Positions 20,978 through 31,253 of a stretch of DNA of 60,975 nt are shown one piece after another. The notes under the pieces were generated by a model. The model was not told where the DNA came from and searched no databases. It saw only the letters and a list, made by a program, of their open reading frames with translations. The DNA is from Chitinophagales bacterium. GTDB lineage: Bacteria > Bacteroidota > Bacteroidia > Chitinophagales > S012-47. Each line of letters opens with the position of its first letter. The stretch's first letter is position 1. Location of the stretch: the NCBI GenBank assembly GCA_015487695.1, contig WFPF01000040.1, positions 1 through 60,975 on the forward strand, given 5' to 3'. The translations under genes and the position numbers were made by a program.

Positions 20978-22588
20978 ATGTCAATACCTAAGGAACCGCG
21001 GCAACAGATGATTAACCTGATGTATCTGTTCTTGACAGCTATGTTGGCGCTCAATGTTTCTGCGGAAATTCTAAATGCATTTTCTCTTGTGAATGAAGGC
21101 CTGGAAGTTTCCATTGGTGCCATCACCGATAAAAATGACGGACTGCTAAGGGCGCTCGAAGAGAAAAAACAAGATGATAAAACTGCGGAAGATGAATACC
21201 TTGCGGCTGTAAGGGTACATAAACTGACCACTGAGGCGATTAAGCAGATTCAGTCTTATATTGATAAGATCTATGAAGAGGTGGGAGTGGTAGAAGAAAC
21301 CGGAGAACTGAATAATCCGGGCAATCTTGAGATTTCAACCAACTTTATGGTCAACAAAGGGCATGGTGAGGAATTGAAAAATCTCATTCTGAGTACGAGG
21401 GATTCGTTCCGCAATATTGTGGGAGACAATCCTGCCGTAGTTAATAACCTCACGCTGCGAGCCGAAGATCCTCCTGCCAAGGAAGGTGAGAAAAAGGATT
21501 GGGTGGAGTATAACTTTTACGGAATACCCGCCATTGCCGCAGTTACATTGCTTACTAAAATCAAAACCGATTTCAACAGTTCGGAGTCAGCTGTGCTTGA
21601 GTTTCTTTCGAGCCGGGTGAATGCCTCTAAATTTACTTTTGACGTTTTGACGGGAAGAGCGATATCCAATAAGAATATTGTCAATCTCGGAGAAACCTAT
21701 AGGGCAGATATTTTTGTATCGGCCACCAGCCAAAGTGCTGCACCCAAAGTATACCTGGGGCCCCTGTCGGCCGAAGCATATGATGCCAGTGGCTCTCTGA
21801 AACGGCAAGGGGTGAAGCTGGACAAGCCCCCGCTCAAACGAATTGACAAGGTCATTGAAGACTCTGAAAACGGAATTGTACAATATGAGGTAAAAACTAC
21901 CTCGGAAGGCCCGAAAGTGATTTCAGGTGTGATTGAGGTGAAAAACCCGAATACGGGTGAAGTGACATACTATCCATTCAAAGAGGAATATCTCGTAGCC
22001 AAATCCATGGCAGTGGTTTCCCCTGAGAAAATGAATGTGTTTTATGTGGGTGTAGACAATCCGGTATCGGTGTCGGCTCCGGGCTATCAGCACAGTCAGA
22101 TTACGGCTAAGATCAAAGGCCCCGGTACGATCACCCCTCGAGGCGAAGCCGGAAAGTACAATGTGAAAATTACCAAGGCTGTACCCATTGAAGTAGAGGT
22201 TTATGCCAAAACGGACGAAGGCACACGCTTTATTGGAAAAGCCAAGTTCCGCGGTAAAAATATTCCAACTCCGGATGTATTTCTGGGAAATGCTAAGGGA
22301 GGAGGAATACGCGCCTCCGAAGCACGGGCACAATCAGGTATCTATGCACTGGCCGAAGGATTTGATTTTGACGTACGCTTCAAGATTAAATCATTTGAGA
22401 TCACCTATAAAAAAGCACGTCAAAATAACTTGATCACCGAGAAAAATAACGGACCCAAGTTCAACGATAAGATTACGAGGATCATGAGAAACGTTGGCCC
22501 CGGAGATCGACTCTGGTTTGATGATATTAAAGTGGCCATGCCGGACGGACGAACAGTGCCGGTTAACCTTTCATTAAAAGTGTTCTAA
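20978..22588 (+). CDS. gldM: T9SS motor protein GldM (PorM)
   Basis: 'SIPKEPRQQMINLMYLFLTAMLALNVSAEILNAFSLVNEGL' signature. Confidence 0.96.
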   Translation: MSIPKEPRQQMINLMYLFLTAMLALNVSAEILNAFSLVNEGLEVSIGAITDKNDGLLRALEEKKQDDKTAEDEYLAAVRVHKLTTEAIKQIQSYIDKIYEEVGVVEETGELNNPGNLEISTNFMVNKGHGEELKNLILSTRDSFRNIVGDNPAVVNNLTLRAEDPPAKEGEKKDWVEYNFYGIPAIAAVTLLTKIKTDFNSSESAVLEFLSSRVNASKFTFDVLTGRAISNKNIVNLGETYRADIFVSATSQSAAPKVYLGPLSAEAYDASGSLKRQGVKLDKPPLKRIDKVIEDSENGIVQYEVKTTSEGPKVISGVIEVKNPNTGEVTYYPFKEEYLVAKSMAVVSPEKMNVFYVGVDNPVSVSAPGYQHSQITAKIKGPGTITPRGEAGKYNVKITKAVPIEVEVYAKTDEGTRFIGKAKFRGKNIPTPDVFLGNAKGGGIRASEARAQSGIYALAEGFDFDVRFKIKSFEITYKKARQNNLITEKNNGPKFNDKITRIMRNVGPGDRLWFDDIKVAMPDGRTVPVNLSLKVF

Positions 22589-22606
22589 GACAGATAAACT
22601 ATAGCT

Positions 22607-23428
22607 ATGCGAAATATCTTATTTGGGTTTTTTCTGATTTTTCTGGGTTTGCAGGTAAATGCACAGCCCATCAATGAAAAGCCGGAGAATTCCCCTTACG
22701 AAAAACACTTATCACAAGAGCGCAGAGCCGTTCCATACGACTATGTACGACAGGCAGATGTGTTTTGGGAAAAACGTCTCTGGCGTGTGATTGACTGCCG
22801 GCAGAAGATGAATATGCCCTTTACCTACCCCAAGGCTCCGTTTATGGCGGTCATTATGGACGCTATCCGGAATGAAGGGCTGCCGGTCTACAGTGCACTC
22901 TCCGATGATTTCTCCGAGCAAATTGCACCTTCTGAGATATTTGACAAATTGGAAGGGACAGATACCATTTATACACGTGACCCGGTGACATTGCGCGATA
23001 CGATGATCATCACGCAGCAAATTTTTGACCCCTTATCGGTTAAAAAATACGAAGTCCAGGAAGTGTGGTTTATCGATAAGGTGGCCTCACGAATGCTGGT
23101 GCGTATCATGGGAATTGCTCCCGTACGTGATGTCTATGATGTAAACACGGGTGAGTACCGTGGACAAGAGCGTTTGTTTTGGATTTATTATCCCGAAGCA
23201 CGTCAGATTCTGGCCAATTCCAATGCTTATAACCCTTACAATGGGGCAATCGCCATGAGCTGGGAGTCATTGCTGGAAATGAGATTCTTTGACAGTTACA
23301 TCATCAAGGAAGAAAATGTAATGGATCGCTCTATCGAGTCCTATGCTACCGGTGTGGATGCTTTGCTTGAGTCGAAAAGAATCGAAGACGAGTTGTTTGA
23401 TCGTGAGCAGGGAATGTGGTCATACTGA
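22607..23428 (+). CDS. gldN: T9SS ring protein GldN (PorN)
   Basis: 'DVFWEKRLWRVIDCRQKMNMPFTYPK', 'VQEVWFIDKVASRMLVRIMGIAPVRD'. Confidence 0.95.
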   Translation: MRNILFGFFLIFLGLQVNAQPINEKPENSPYEKHLSQERRAVPYDYVRQADVFWEKRLWRVIDCRQKMNMPFTYPKAPFMAVIMDAIRNEGLPVYSALSDDFSEQIAPSEIFDKLEGTDTIYTRDPVTLRDTMIITQQIFDPLSVKKYEVQEVWFIDKVASRMLVRIMGIAPVRDVYDVNTGEYRGQERLFWIYYPEARQILANSNAYNPYNGAIAMSWESLLEMRFFDSYIIKEENVMDRSIESYATGVDALLESKRIEDELFDREQGMWSY

Positions 23429-23458
23429 TTATTCCCTCTGAATAAACGAATTATTAGA

Positions 23459-23492
23459 AGCCCGCATCGATTCTCGTTGCGGGCTTTTTTTT
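23459..23492. terminator. Bidirectional-type terminator between convergent gldN and uvrC
   Basis: aagcccgca-tcgattctcg-ttgcgggcttttttttatt. Confidence 0.8.
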
Positions 23493-25296
23493 ATTCTCCG
23501 TGATAGTAGTTGTAAATGATTTGCGCTTTGCTCAGCCCGACCGACTGACTCAGTTCTTCCAGACTTAACTCACTGATCTTTTTGATGGAGTGAAACTCCG
23601 TCAGCAATTGGATGGCCGTCTTTTCACCTATCCCTTTGATGTCTTTCAGTTCCGTGTGCAGTGCTTTTTTGTTGCGCTTTGCCCGGTGAAAAGTGATGGC
23701 GAAGCGATGCGCTTCATTGCGTATCTGCTGAATTAACTTCAGGCTGGGCGACTGCTTGTTGATGTGCAGCGGAATGGGATCTCCCGGAAAGTAGATTTCT
23801 TCGAGCCGTTTGGCTATGGCTGCTACGGTCACCTGCTTATTGATCTTAAGCCGCTCCATGCTCTTCATTGCCGCGCTAAGCTGCCCCTTCCCTCCGTCTA
23901 TAAGCACCAGGTCGGGCAAGGGGCGGCCTTCTTTCAGGAGCCTTCGATAGCGTCTGTAGACTACTTCTTCCATCGATGCAAAGTCATTGGCCCCTTCCAC
24001 CGTCTTGATATTGTAATGCCGATATTCCTTTTTTGAAGGCCGGGCGTTGCGGAAGACAACTGTAGAGGCTACCGGTGTGCTTCCCTGGATATTTGAATTG
24101 TCAAAACACTCGATATGGTGGGGAATCTTTTGCATTCTGAAGTCACTTTTGAGCTGTTCCAGAATACGGATGGCATTTCTGCTGCGGGTCTGGTGTTTGT
24201 CCAGCCTCGTGAGCAGCCGGTTTTTGTATTCCAGTGCGTTTTTATATGCCAGGTCGAGCAGTTTCTTTTTATCTCCTCTTTGCGGAATAAAAAAAGTGAC
24301 TCCTTCGGGCATGAATTCCGGCTCGAAGGGGACAATCACTTCCGTGGCAGTGCTTTGATGTTTCTTGCGCAGATGCAGAATGGCATAAAGCAGGAGGTCC
24401 GAGGGGCTTTCGTCCAGTTTGGCCTTCAGATGAAGAGCGGCTGTTTTGATAATGCTTCCGTTAACAACGTTGAAGTAGGATACAAAGCCCTGATTCTCGA
24501 CAACTTCAATATAGAAGACATCCACATTGCTGATGGTGCTGCTTACAATGGCTGAGTGGCTTTTAAACCGTTTTAAAAACTGGAGTCTCTGTTTTAATCT
24601 TTCCGCATCTTCGAAGCGGTACTGAGATGCCAGCTCCTGCATCTCGCTTTTTATCTTCCTTTCCACCGTGGCGGTTTGCCCTTTGAGTATCTGCCGGATC
24701 TGAGCAATGCTTTCATTGTATGAAGATTCATCTTGCCGGCCTTCGCAGGGTCCCAGGCAGTTTCCAATGTGATACTCCAGGCAGAGACGGAATTTTTTGC
24801 TTTTTATGTTGGCTTCTGACAAGTGATAGTTGCATGTACGAATGGGGTACATGCTTTTGAGGTACTCGAAGACGTCTTTCACACGGGATACCGAAGTAAA
24901 AGGGCCCAGATACTCCGATCCGTCATGAACGACCCTGCGTGTAAAGAAAACGCGGGGAAAACGTTCATTCTTGATTACGATGTAGGGATATGATTTGTCA
25001 TCCTTGGCTATGATGTTGTAGCGGGGCTGGAGCTGCTTGATCAGGTTGTTTTCAAGCAGAAGGGCATCGTGCTCGTTTTCCACTACCGTGAACTCGATGT
25101 TCTCCGCTTTGCTGATAAGGATTTTCAGTCGGCCCGGGTGCTTATCGAAATTGTTAAAGTACGAAGATACCCGGTTTTTAAGGTTGCGTGCTTTGCCTAC
25201 ATAGAGCACTTGCCCCACGGCATCCAGAAACCGGTAGACCCCGGGCGATTCGGGCAGAAGCGGAAATATTTTTTCGCGAAAATGCAGAAGCTTCAT
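23491..25296 (-). CDS. uvrC: Excinuclease ABC subunit C
   Basis: 601 aa; GIY-YIG 'PGVYRFLDAVGQVLYVGKARNLKNRVSSYF', 'IECFDNSNIQGSTPVASTVVF', 'LVLIDGGKGQLSAA', C-terminal HhH. Confidence 0.97.
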   Translation of the reverse strand: MKLLHFREKIFPLLPESPGVYRFLDAVGQVLYVGKARNLKNRVSSYFNNFDKHPGRLKILISKAENIEFTVVENEHDALLLENNLIKQLQPRYNIIAKDDKSYPYIVIKNERFPRVFFTRRVVHDGSEYLGPFTSVSRVKDVFEYLKSMYPIRTCNYHLSEANIKSKKFRLCLEYHIGNCLGPCEGRQDESSYNESIAQIRQILKGQTATVERKIKSEMQELASQYRFEDAERLKQRLQFLKRFKSHSAIVSSTISNVDVFYIEVVENQGFVSYFNVVNGSIIKTAALHLKAKLDESPSDLLLYAILHLRKKHQSTATEVIVPFEPEFMPEGVTFFIPQRGDKKKLLDLAYKNALEYKNRLLTRLDKHQTRSRNAIRILEQLKSDFRMQKIPHHIECFDNSNIQGSTPVASTVVFRNARPSKKEYRHYNIKTVEGANDFASMEEVVYRRYRRLLKEGRPLPDLVLIDGGKGQLSAAMKSMERLKINKQVTVAAIAKRLEEIYFPGDPIPLHINKQSPSLKLIQQIRNEAHRFAITFHRAKRNKKALHTELKDIKGIGEKTAIQLLTEFHSIKKISELSLEELSQSVGLSKAQIIYNYYHGE

Positions 25297-25343
25297 GCTT
25301 GATTAATCTTGCCGGTCAAATTACAGCAAAGCGGGCAAAGTGT

Positions 25344-27629
25344 TTAAAATTCCAGGTCGTCATACTCGCTTCGGTGTCCGCTTTCGTATTTCTCACAATC
25401 TAGTTCGATAGAGAGGGGTTCCGCGGGCTTGGGGAATTCTGCTTCCGGAGATATGCCAAGTGTTTTGTCCGCATAAACGCGCTTGAGGAATTCGGCAAAT
25501 ATGGGGAGTGCCATATTGGCTCCCTGGCCCAGATTTATGGTGCGGAAACGCATCAGCGGATCATCACCGCCCACCCATGTGCCTGTGACCAGATCAGGGA
25601 TAACACCCATAAACCATCCATCGGTATTGTCTTGCGTGGTGCCCGTTTTTCCGGCAATTTCCCCTTCAAACTTGTATCTGTAGCGAAGTCTGCGACCGGT
25701 GCCCTCATCCACCACCTTTTGCAGAAAATAAAGCATGGTATAGGCTACATCCTCACTCAGCACTTCACGCGTTGTAGGCGAAAAACGGGCGATGACATTG
25801 CCATATTTGTCTTCAATATGATCAATGTAATACGGAGCGGCATAGATGCCCCGGTTGTCATAGGTCGTATAGGCTCCGGTCATTTCCTCTACGGAGATGT
25901 CTGTAGTTCCCAGAGCGATAGACGGGACTTCCGGGATGGGAGCTGTGATTCCCATTTGCCTGACCAGGTCAATCACATTGCCCGGGCTTCCGAGGTCAAG
26001 CATAAGCTTGGCTGTGATCTTGTTGACAGAGTGGGCCAGCGCATCCCACAGAGCAATCATTTCGCCATCCTTGTATTTCCCGGAATTTCGGGGAGCCCAA
26101 TTGTCGAAATCAGGATTCGGATAATCTACATTGGCAAATTTCTGACAGGGCGAGTAATGCAGGTCTTTGATGGCTGCCGTATAGACAAAGGGTTTGAATG
26201 TGGAGCCCACTTGTCTCCGTGTGGTGACGTGGTCAAGTTGCCAGAAGCGGTGATCTACCCCTCCGACATAAGCTTTGATCTCTCCGCTCTTTGGATCAAC
26301 GGCCATAAAGCCGGGTTGCAGATGCATGCGATAGTATTTTACCGAGTCATAGGGCGTCATTGTGGTATCGGCCATATAACCCTCATGTTTCCATGAAAAG
26401 ACCATCATTTCATGCGGCACATCAAAGCTGCTTCGAATGCTGTCTTCGGCAATGCCTTGCTTCTTCATGCTGCTCCAGCGTGCTGTTTTCCGGATCTCAT
26501 GCTCCATGTAGTCCGGTTTGTATTTTGTGCTTTCGGGATCCCAGGTCCAGGGATCTGCTTTGACCTCGTCCCAATGTTTAAAAAACGCGGCCTGAAGCTC
26601 TTTCAGATGGCTGCGCATGGCCTCTTCGGCATATCGCTGCATGCGGGAGTCGATCGTTGTATAGATTTTAAGTCCGTCACGATAGATGTCGTAATAACTG
26701 CTGTCAGACCGGGGGTGTGATTTTACCCAATGGTGCATAAATAGCCTGAGACGCTCACGCAGGTACGGGGCAAGCCCCCGGTGATGATCTACCCGCGAAT
26801 AGTGAAGATTGAGCGGCTCCTGCATAAGGCTGTCGGCCTGATCTTGCTCAAGATAGCCGTACTTCACCATCTGGGCGAGTACCACATTTCTTCTCTCCAG
26901 GGCTTTCTCGGGAAAGCGTACGGGATTGTAAAGCGAAGGATTTTTTACCATTCCCACCAGCGTGGCCGATTGCAGGATGTCCAGAGAGTCGGTGGTGCTG
27001 CCGAAATATACACGTGCAGCGGATTTAATGCCGTGGGCGTTGTTAACGAATTCTACCGTATTAAGGTACATTGTTATGATCTCTTCCTTTGTGTATCTGC
27101 GTTCCAGCTCAGCGGCAATGATCCATTCCTTTGCTTTTTGCGGGATTCGCTCAAGCAGGGAATGCGAAGGGGAGTGAAAAAGGTTCTTTGCAAGTTGCTG
27201 CGTCAGGGTGCTGCCTCCCCCCGAGCCGGGATTGCCGAGAAAAACAGTTTTTACCAATACCCTGATGAGCCCTTTTAGGTCGATGCCCGAGTGATTTTCA
27301 AAGCGTCTGTCTTCTGTGGCTATGAGGGCATTTACCAGATTTGGGCTTAAATCACGGTATAAAACGTTGCTTCGGTTCTCACGGAAAAAGGTCCCGATAA
27401 GCTCGCCATCGGCAGAGTAGATTTCCGTTGCCAGAGAATTTTCGGGGTTTTCAAGTTCTTCGAAGCCGGGCAATGGCCCGAAAACACCCCGGGATACGGC
27501 ATACATGGAGAGGGTGATAAACAATATCCCGGCAAAAAATAAAGCCCACACCAGGCGGATGGCTTTGGTCGTTACACGCCTGCGCGCAGCTTTTCGCTCT
27601 GCTTTCTTATTTGTTTTTTTCCGGGTCAT
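25344..27629 (-). CDS. Class A penicillin-binding protein (PBP1A-like transglycosylase/transpeptidase)
   Basis: 'ATEDRRFENHSGIDLKGLIR', 'GGGSTLTQQLAKNLF', 'RQVGSTFKPFVY', 'GKTGTTQDNTDGWFMG'. Confidence 0.96.
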   Translation of the reverse strand: MTRKKTNKKAERKAARRRVTTKAIRLVWALFFAGILFITLSMYAVSRGVFGPLPGFEELENPENSLATEIYSADGELIGTFFRENRSNVLYRDLSPNLVNALIATEDRRFENHSGIDLKGLIRVLVKTVFLGNPGSGGGSTLTQQLAKNLFHSPSHSLLERIPQKAKEWIIAAELERRYTKEEIITMYLNTVEFVNNAHGIKSAARVYFGSTTDSLDILQSATLVGMVKNPSLYNPVRFPEKALERRNVVLAQMVKYGYLEQDQADSLMQEPLNLHYSRVDHHRGLAPYLRERLRLFMHHWVKSHPRSDSSYYDIYRDGLKIYTTIDSRMQRYAEEAMRSHLKELQAAFFKHWDEVKADPWTWDPESTKYKPDYMEHEIRKTARWSSMKKQGIAEDSIRSSFDVPHEMMVFSWKHEGYMADTTMTPYDSVKYYRMHLQPGFMAVDPKSGEIKAYVGGVDHRFWQLDHVTTRRQVGSTFKPFVYTAAIKDLHYSPCQKFANVDYPNPDFDNWAPRNSGKYKDGEMIALWDALAHSVNKITAKLMLDLGSPGNVIDLVRQMGITAPIPEVPSIALGTTDISVEEMTGAYTTYDNRGIYAAPYYIDHIEDKYGNVIARFSPTTREVLSEDVAYTMLYFLQKVVDEGTGRRLRYRYKFEGEIAGKTGTTQDNTDGWFMGVIPDLVTGTWVGGDDPLMRFRTINLGQGANMALPIFAEFLKRVYADKTLGISPEAEFPKPAEPLSIELDCEKYESGHRSEYDDLEF

Positions 27630-27654
27630 AACTTATTTCTTCTCTGGCGGCCGG

Positions 27655-30300
27655 TTACTGCTGTTCCAAATAGTTTTTTGTGAAAAAAGACATGTACGCA
27701 TTAACGTCTTTTTCTCTGAAAAATACTCCGTAATTAAAGGGAGTAATGGAAAATACCTCATATTTTTCTTTTGGCAATGCGTCAAATATCTTCTCGTTAT
27801 ATCGAATTTCATTGTAGAAATTCTGTGCTTTTTCCGCATTCGGAAATTGCTTGACCAAAACAATCTGAGCATTGTTGTTTAGCAGCATGGAGCTGATCTT
27901 CAGATTCTCGAGACTGTGATACTCGCTGTTGTAATTGGCCAGATTGTTCTTTATCAACTGGGCCGTGTCGCCAACGGAATAAACGAGAATTGCCAGGAAA
28001 TGGGCTGAATTCGGCTCATATTTAAATAAGCTTTGGCCCCCGTCACCGCTGCTGCCGGTATGGCTGAGTCCTTCCATTGAATTGAGAATAGCAATGGCCC
28101 GGGTTTTCACCTCATCAAAAGGGTACTTATTTACAATTTGCTCCAGTTTGCTTCGCATCGTATCGTAGATGCCGAGGCTTCCGTAAGAGAGTGCTTCGAG
28201 CATGTCAAACTTCGACATCAGAGAGCTGCCTGCAAAACGGCTGCGGGCTTCGCGAACCCGGTCTAAAGTGCCTCTGTAATCGCCATTTTCGAACAACTCA
28301 AAAGTTCGGGCATAGTAAGAAACCGCTTCATTGCTTTTGTTTTCCTGCTTCCTGAGGTAGTCTGGATCTTTGATGATTTTGGCAAGTACGCTGTCGGGAT
28401 ATTCGGATAAGACGATGTTCTTGTAATAATCCGATTTGCCCTGGTCCACTCCCTGGTAGAGGAGGTAAAGCCGGTATGCTACTTCCAGTCTGTATTTGTT
28501 CTGCGGGTATTTATTAAATAGGGCTTCATAAGTCTCCCGGGCTTTCTTGATATCGTGCAATTCCTCCTTGTAGATATTTGCCAATTCATAATAAGCGTCA
28601 ATAATGCGTTCCGTTGATGCCTGCAATTCTTCCGGACTTTGAGGGATGTCTTCGAAGCCTGATTCGCTGCCGGCCGCGCTGCTTTCCGCATTGCTTTCTC
28701 CGCCCTCTTGCTGATCGCCATTGCTCAGAGGGTTGATGCCCGAGCTGCTGGTTCTGACCCGCCACATGGGAATATGGGGTCGTTCGCCCCAAATTTTCCG
28801 GAATTCGTTGTAGCCTCGTCCCTTTAAAGAGGGATTGTCAAAGGGCCAGGCAGAGCCGCTGTTTGTATTCGTTACGTTTATCAGGGGCTGCATTTCTTCC
28901 TCCGGCTCTTCTTCCAAAGCCTCTTCCATCTGTTTCGATCTTTTTTCTTTCAGCTTTTTAAGTTCTTCGGGGTTCATTTTGGCAAGTGCCTGCATGCTGT
29001 CTTCATGGGCGATGATTTGCAGTCGCTCAGTGATTTCCGCCAGAATGTTTCTTCGGGTATTCAGTGTGTCGAAAAGGCCCAGGTTCTTGTCGAGAAAGAG
29101 GAGGGTACTGTCGTGATACGCCTTTGAGGTCACATAGTCGCCCAGCGTGAAATAATAATTGGCCAATCGCAGGTAAGCGTTGCTTTTGATGCTCTCATCG
29201 CCTTCGCTGAAGCGGATGGCTTCCCTGAAATTTTCAATGGCCTTCTCTTCCATGCCATCTTTCAGGTAGATCTCTCCCAGGCTGTAGTAGATTCGCCCTT
29301 TGAAGTCTTCATATCGTTCGTCTTTGAGCATATTGTTTAGCAGGCTGATTACGTACTCGTTGCTCACTTTCCGGAGGCGGGCACTCAGGCGGGCAATTTT
29401 CAGCTTGGCATTAAATTCCATTTCGATCTCAGGATGCTCTTCCAATACTTGTTTGTAATACTGTATGGCCAGGTCGAAATTGCCGGTTTTTTCGTAGAGC
29501 TGGGCAAGAATAAATAGATAGCGTGCCCTAAGCTTCTTGTTATTACTCAGCTCGATAGCACGCTTGAGGCTTTCTCCAGCCCGGGGGTAATCTCCCTTCA
29601 GAATAAAGATGAAAGCTTCTGTGGTGAAAAGTTCTTCTTTGAGGGGTTCGGGAAATGCCTTATCGCCTTTTGCAAGGGCCAGCACACTTTGTGCATCAGC
29701 GTATTTGCCGAGGCGGGCATATGCTCGCGAAATCCAGAGCATGGCTTCGTAGCGGGCAGGCTTGTGTTTCAGAAAAGCCGAACTGCCGTCATAATAGGGA
29801 TTGTATTCGTCTTCCTTCCCCTTGCTCCGGATCTTATCCGTTTTCTTCGGTTTTTCGCGAATGCCCGTTTCTACCCGTGAGGTGACATTCACAAAAGCCT
29901 TGATGGCTTTCTCAAAATCGCCTTTCAGATAATAGGCCTCGCCAATGTGGAAGTATGCGTCATCTGTCCATTTGCTGTTTTCGTGCAGCTGTATGTTTTC
30001 CGACTCCTTTTTGATGGCAGCATCAAGCTTCGGGAAATATTCTTCCGGAGAATCAAGGGCATCTATTGGCTGAAGCGGAAGGAGCCGGTCGTAGTTGTCT
30101 TTATGCTTGTTGTTTATATCCTCCTTTATTTCCTGCAGGATGAGCTCGGCATTGAAATATCGGTTGTATCGTGCCGTTAAATCGTGATAGGCAAGCTTCA
30201 TACTGGAGTTGTCCGAAGACTTACAGGAAGCAAGAAGAATGATCAGGAGAAAGAAAAGGAAGTAGCGACCTTTATTAAAAACCATTAATTTAGAATCCAT
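27655..30300 (-). CDS. TPR-repeat lipoprotein, PorW/SprE-like (type IX secretion associated)
   Basis: Lipoprotein signal 'LLIILLASCKSS', 'MKLAYHDLTARYNRYFNAELILQE', numerous TPRs, 881 aa. Confidence 0.85.
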   Translation of the reverse strand: MDSKLMVFNKGRYFLFFLLIILLASCKSSDNSSMKLAYHDLTARYNRYFNAELILQEIKEDINNKHKDNYDRLLPLQPIDALDSPEEYFPKLDAAIKKESENIQLHENSKWTDDAYFHIGEAYYLKGDFEKAIKAFVNVTSRVETGIREKPKKTDKIRSKGKEDEYNPYYDGSSAFLKHKPARYEAMLWISRAYARLGKYADAQSVLALAKGDKAFPEPLKEELFTTEAFIFILKGDYPRAGESLKRAIELSNNKKLRARYLFILAQLYEKTGNFDLAIQYYKQVLEEHPEIEMEFNAKLKIARLSARLRKVSNEYVISLLNNMLKDERYEDFKGRIYYSLGEIYLKDGMEEKAIENFREAIRFSEGDESIKSNAYLRLANYYFTLGDYVTSKAYHDSTLLFLDKNLGLFDTLNTRRNILAEITERLQIIAHEDSMQALAKMNPEELKKLKEKRSKQMEEALEEEPEEEMQPLINVTNTNSGSAWPFDNPSLKGRGYNEFRKIWGERPHIPMWRVRTSSSGINPLSNGDQQEGGESNAESSAAGSESGFEDIPQSPEELQASTERIIDAYYELANIYKEELHDIKKARETYEALFNKYPQNKYRLEVAYRLYLLYQGVDQGKSDYYKNIVLSEYPDSVLAKIIKDPDYLRKQENKSNEAVSYYARTFELFENGDYRGTLDRVREARSRFAGSSLMSKFDMLEALSYGSLGIYDTMRSKLEQIVNKYPFDEVKTRAIAILNSMEGLSHTGSSGDGGQSLFKYEPNSAHFLAILVYSVGDTAQLIKNNLANYNSEYHSLENLKISSMLLNNNAQIVLVKQFPNAEKAQNFYNEIRYNEKIFDALPKEKYEVFSITPFNYGVFFREKDVNAYMSFFTKNYLEQQ

Positions 30301-30358
30301 TTGCTAAAGGGGGTAAAAATATCCCAATTTTTTCAAAACAAAGTCGTGGAGCGGATCA

Positions 30359-31240
30359 ATGAGCGAACGAAATAAGAAGTCTAAAAATTTCATCCGGCTG
30401 TTAAGAAAGCACTACCGGCTGGTAATCATGAATGATGACAACTTTGAGATTAAGTCATCGGTCAAGCTCAACCCCCTCAATGTACTGTTTATTGTCAGTA
30501 CCCTTTTCGTTATCTCCGCCATTGTGATTGTTTTTCTGCTTCAGATCACTCCGGTACGGGAAGTAATCTTCGGTGAGGACGAAACCCCTCAGCTGAGGCA
30601 CGAATTAATTAAGGTGCATGGCCGGGTCGATTCTCTGCGCCTCGTCTTATCGCAGCAGGAACGATATCTCGAAAATATACGCAATGTGCTCACCGGAGAG
30701 GTGGATACCCTGCAGCCCCGATCGAGCAATCAGATGGTGGAGTATGATACGCTTGCTATTGAGCAGCACTCAAGGCAGGATTCCATCCTTCGGGAAGAGT
30801 TTGAAGAAAAGCGAAAGTATGCTCTGATTCCGGGCAAGGGAAATTACAACTTTGAGGAAGTCGAGGAGCTCTATTTCTTTCCCCCGGTATCGGGTATTGT
30901 GACCAATGTGTTTGAAGGAGAAGCTTTCCATTACGGGGTGGATATTGTTTCGGAAGAGAACGCTCCGGTGAAGGCTGTTTTAGATGGAAAGGTCATTTTT
31001 TCGGGCTGGACTTTGAAATATGGAAACGTGATTGCCATTCAACACATAGATAATCTAATCTCTATATATAAGCACAATTCTGTATTGTTGAAAAAAGTTG
31101 GTAATTTCGTTGAGGCAGGGGATGTGGTGGCATTGATTGGCAATACCGGAGAATTTTCAGAAGGTCCGCATTTGCATTTTGAATTGTGGCACAAAATGGT
31201 GCCGATCAATCCGCTCGATTACATTGTATTTGACTCCTGA
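30359..31240 (+). CDS. M23 family metallopeptidase, membrane-anchored
   Basis: TM segment then LytM domain with HxxxD ('FHYGVDI') and HxH ('GPHLHFELW'). Confidence 0.93.
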   Translation: MSERNKKSKNFIRLLRKHYRLVIMNDDNFEIKSSVKLNPLNVLFIVSTLFVISAIVIVFLLQITPVREVIFGEDETPQLRHELIKVHGRVDSLRLVLSQQERYLENIRNVLTGEVDTLQPRSSNQMVEYDTLAIEQHSRQDSILREEFEEKRKYALIPGKGNYNFEEVEELYFFPPVSGIVTNVFEGEAFHYGVDIVSEENAPVKAVLDGKVIFSGWTLKYGNVIAIQHIDNLISIYKHNSVLLKKVGNFVEAGDVVALIGNTGEFSEGPHLHFELWHKMVPINPLDYIVFDS

Positions 31241-31253
31241 CAATATCTATCGT

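Noticed and set aside
25632-26396. 254-aa plus-strand ORF
   Set aside because: Antisense to the PBP1A gene; no independent evidence of coding.
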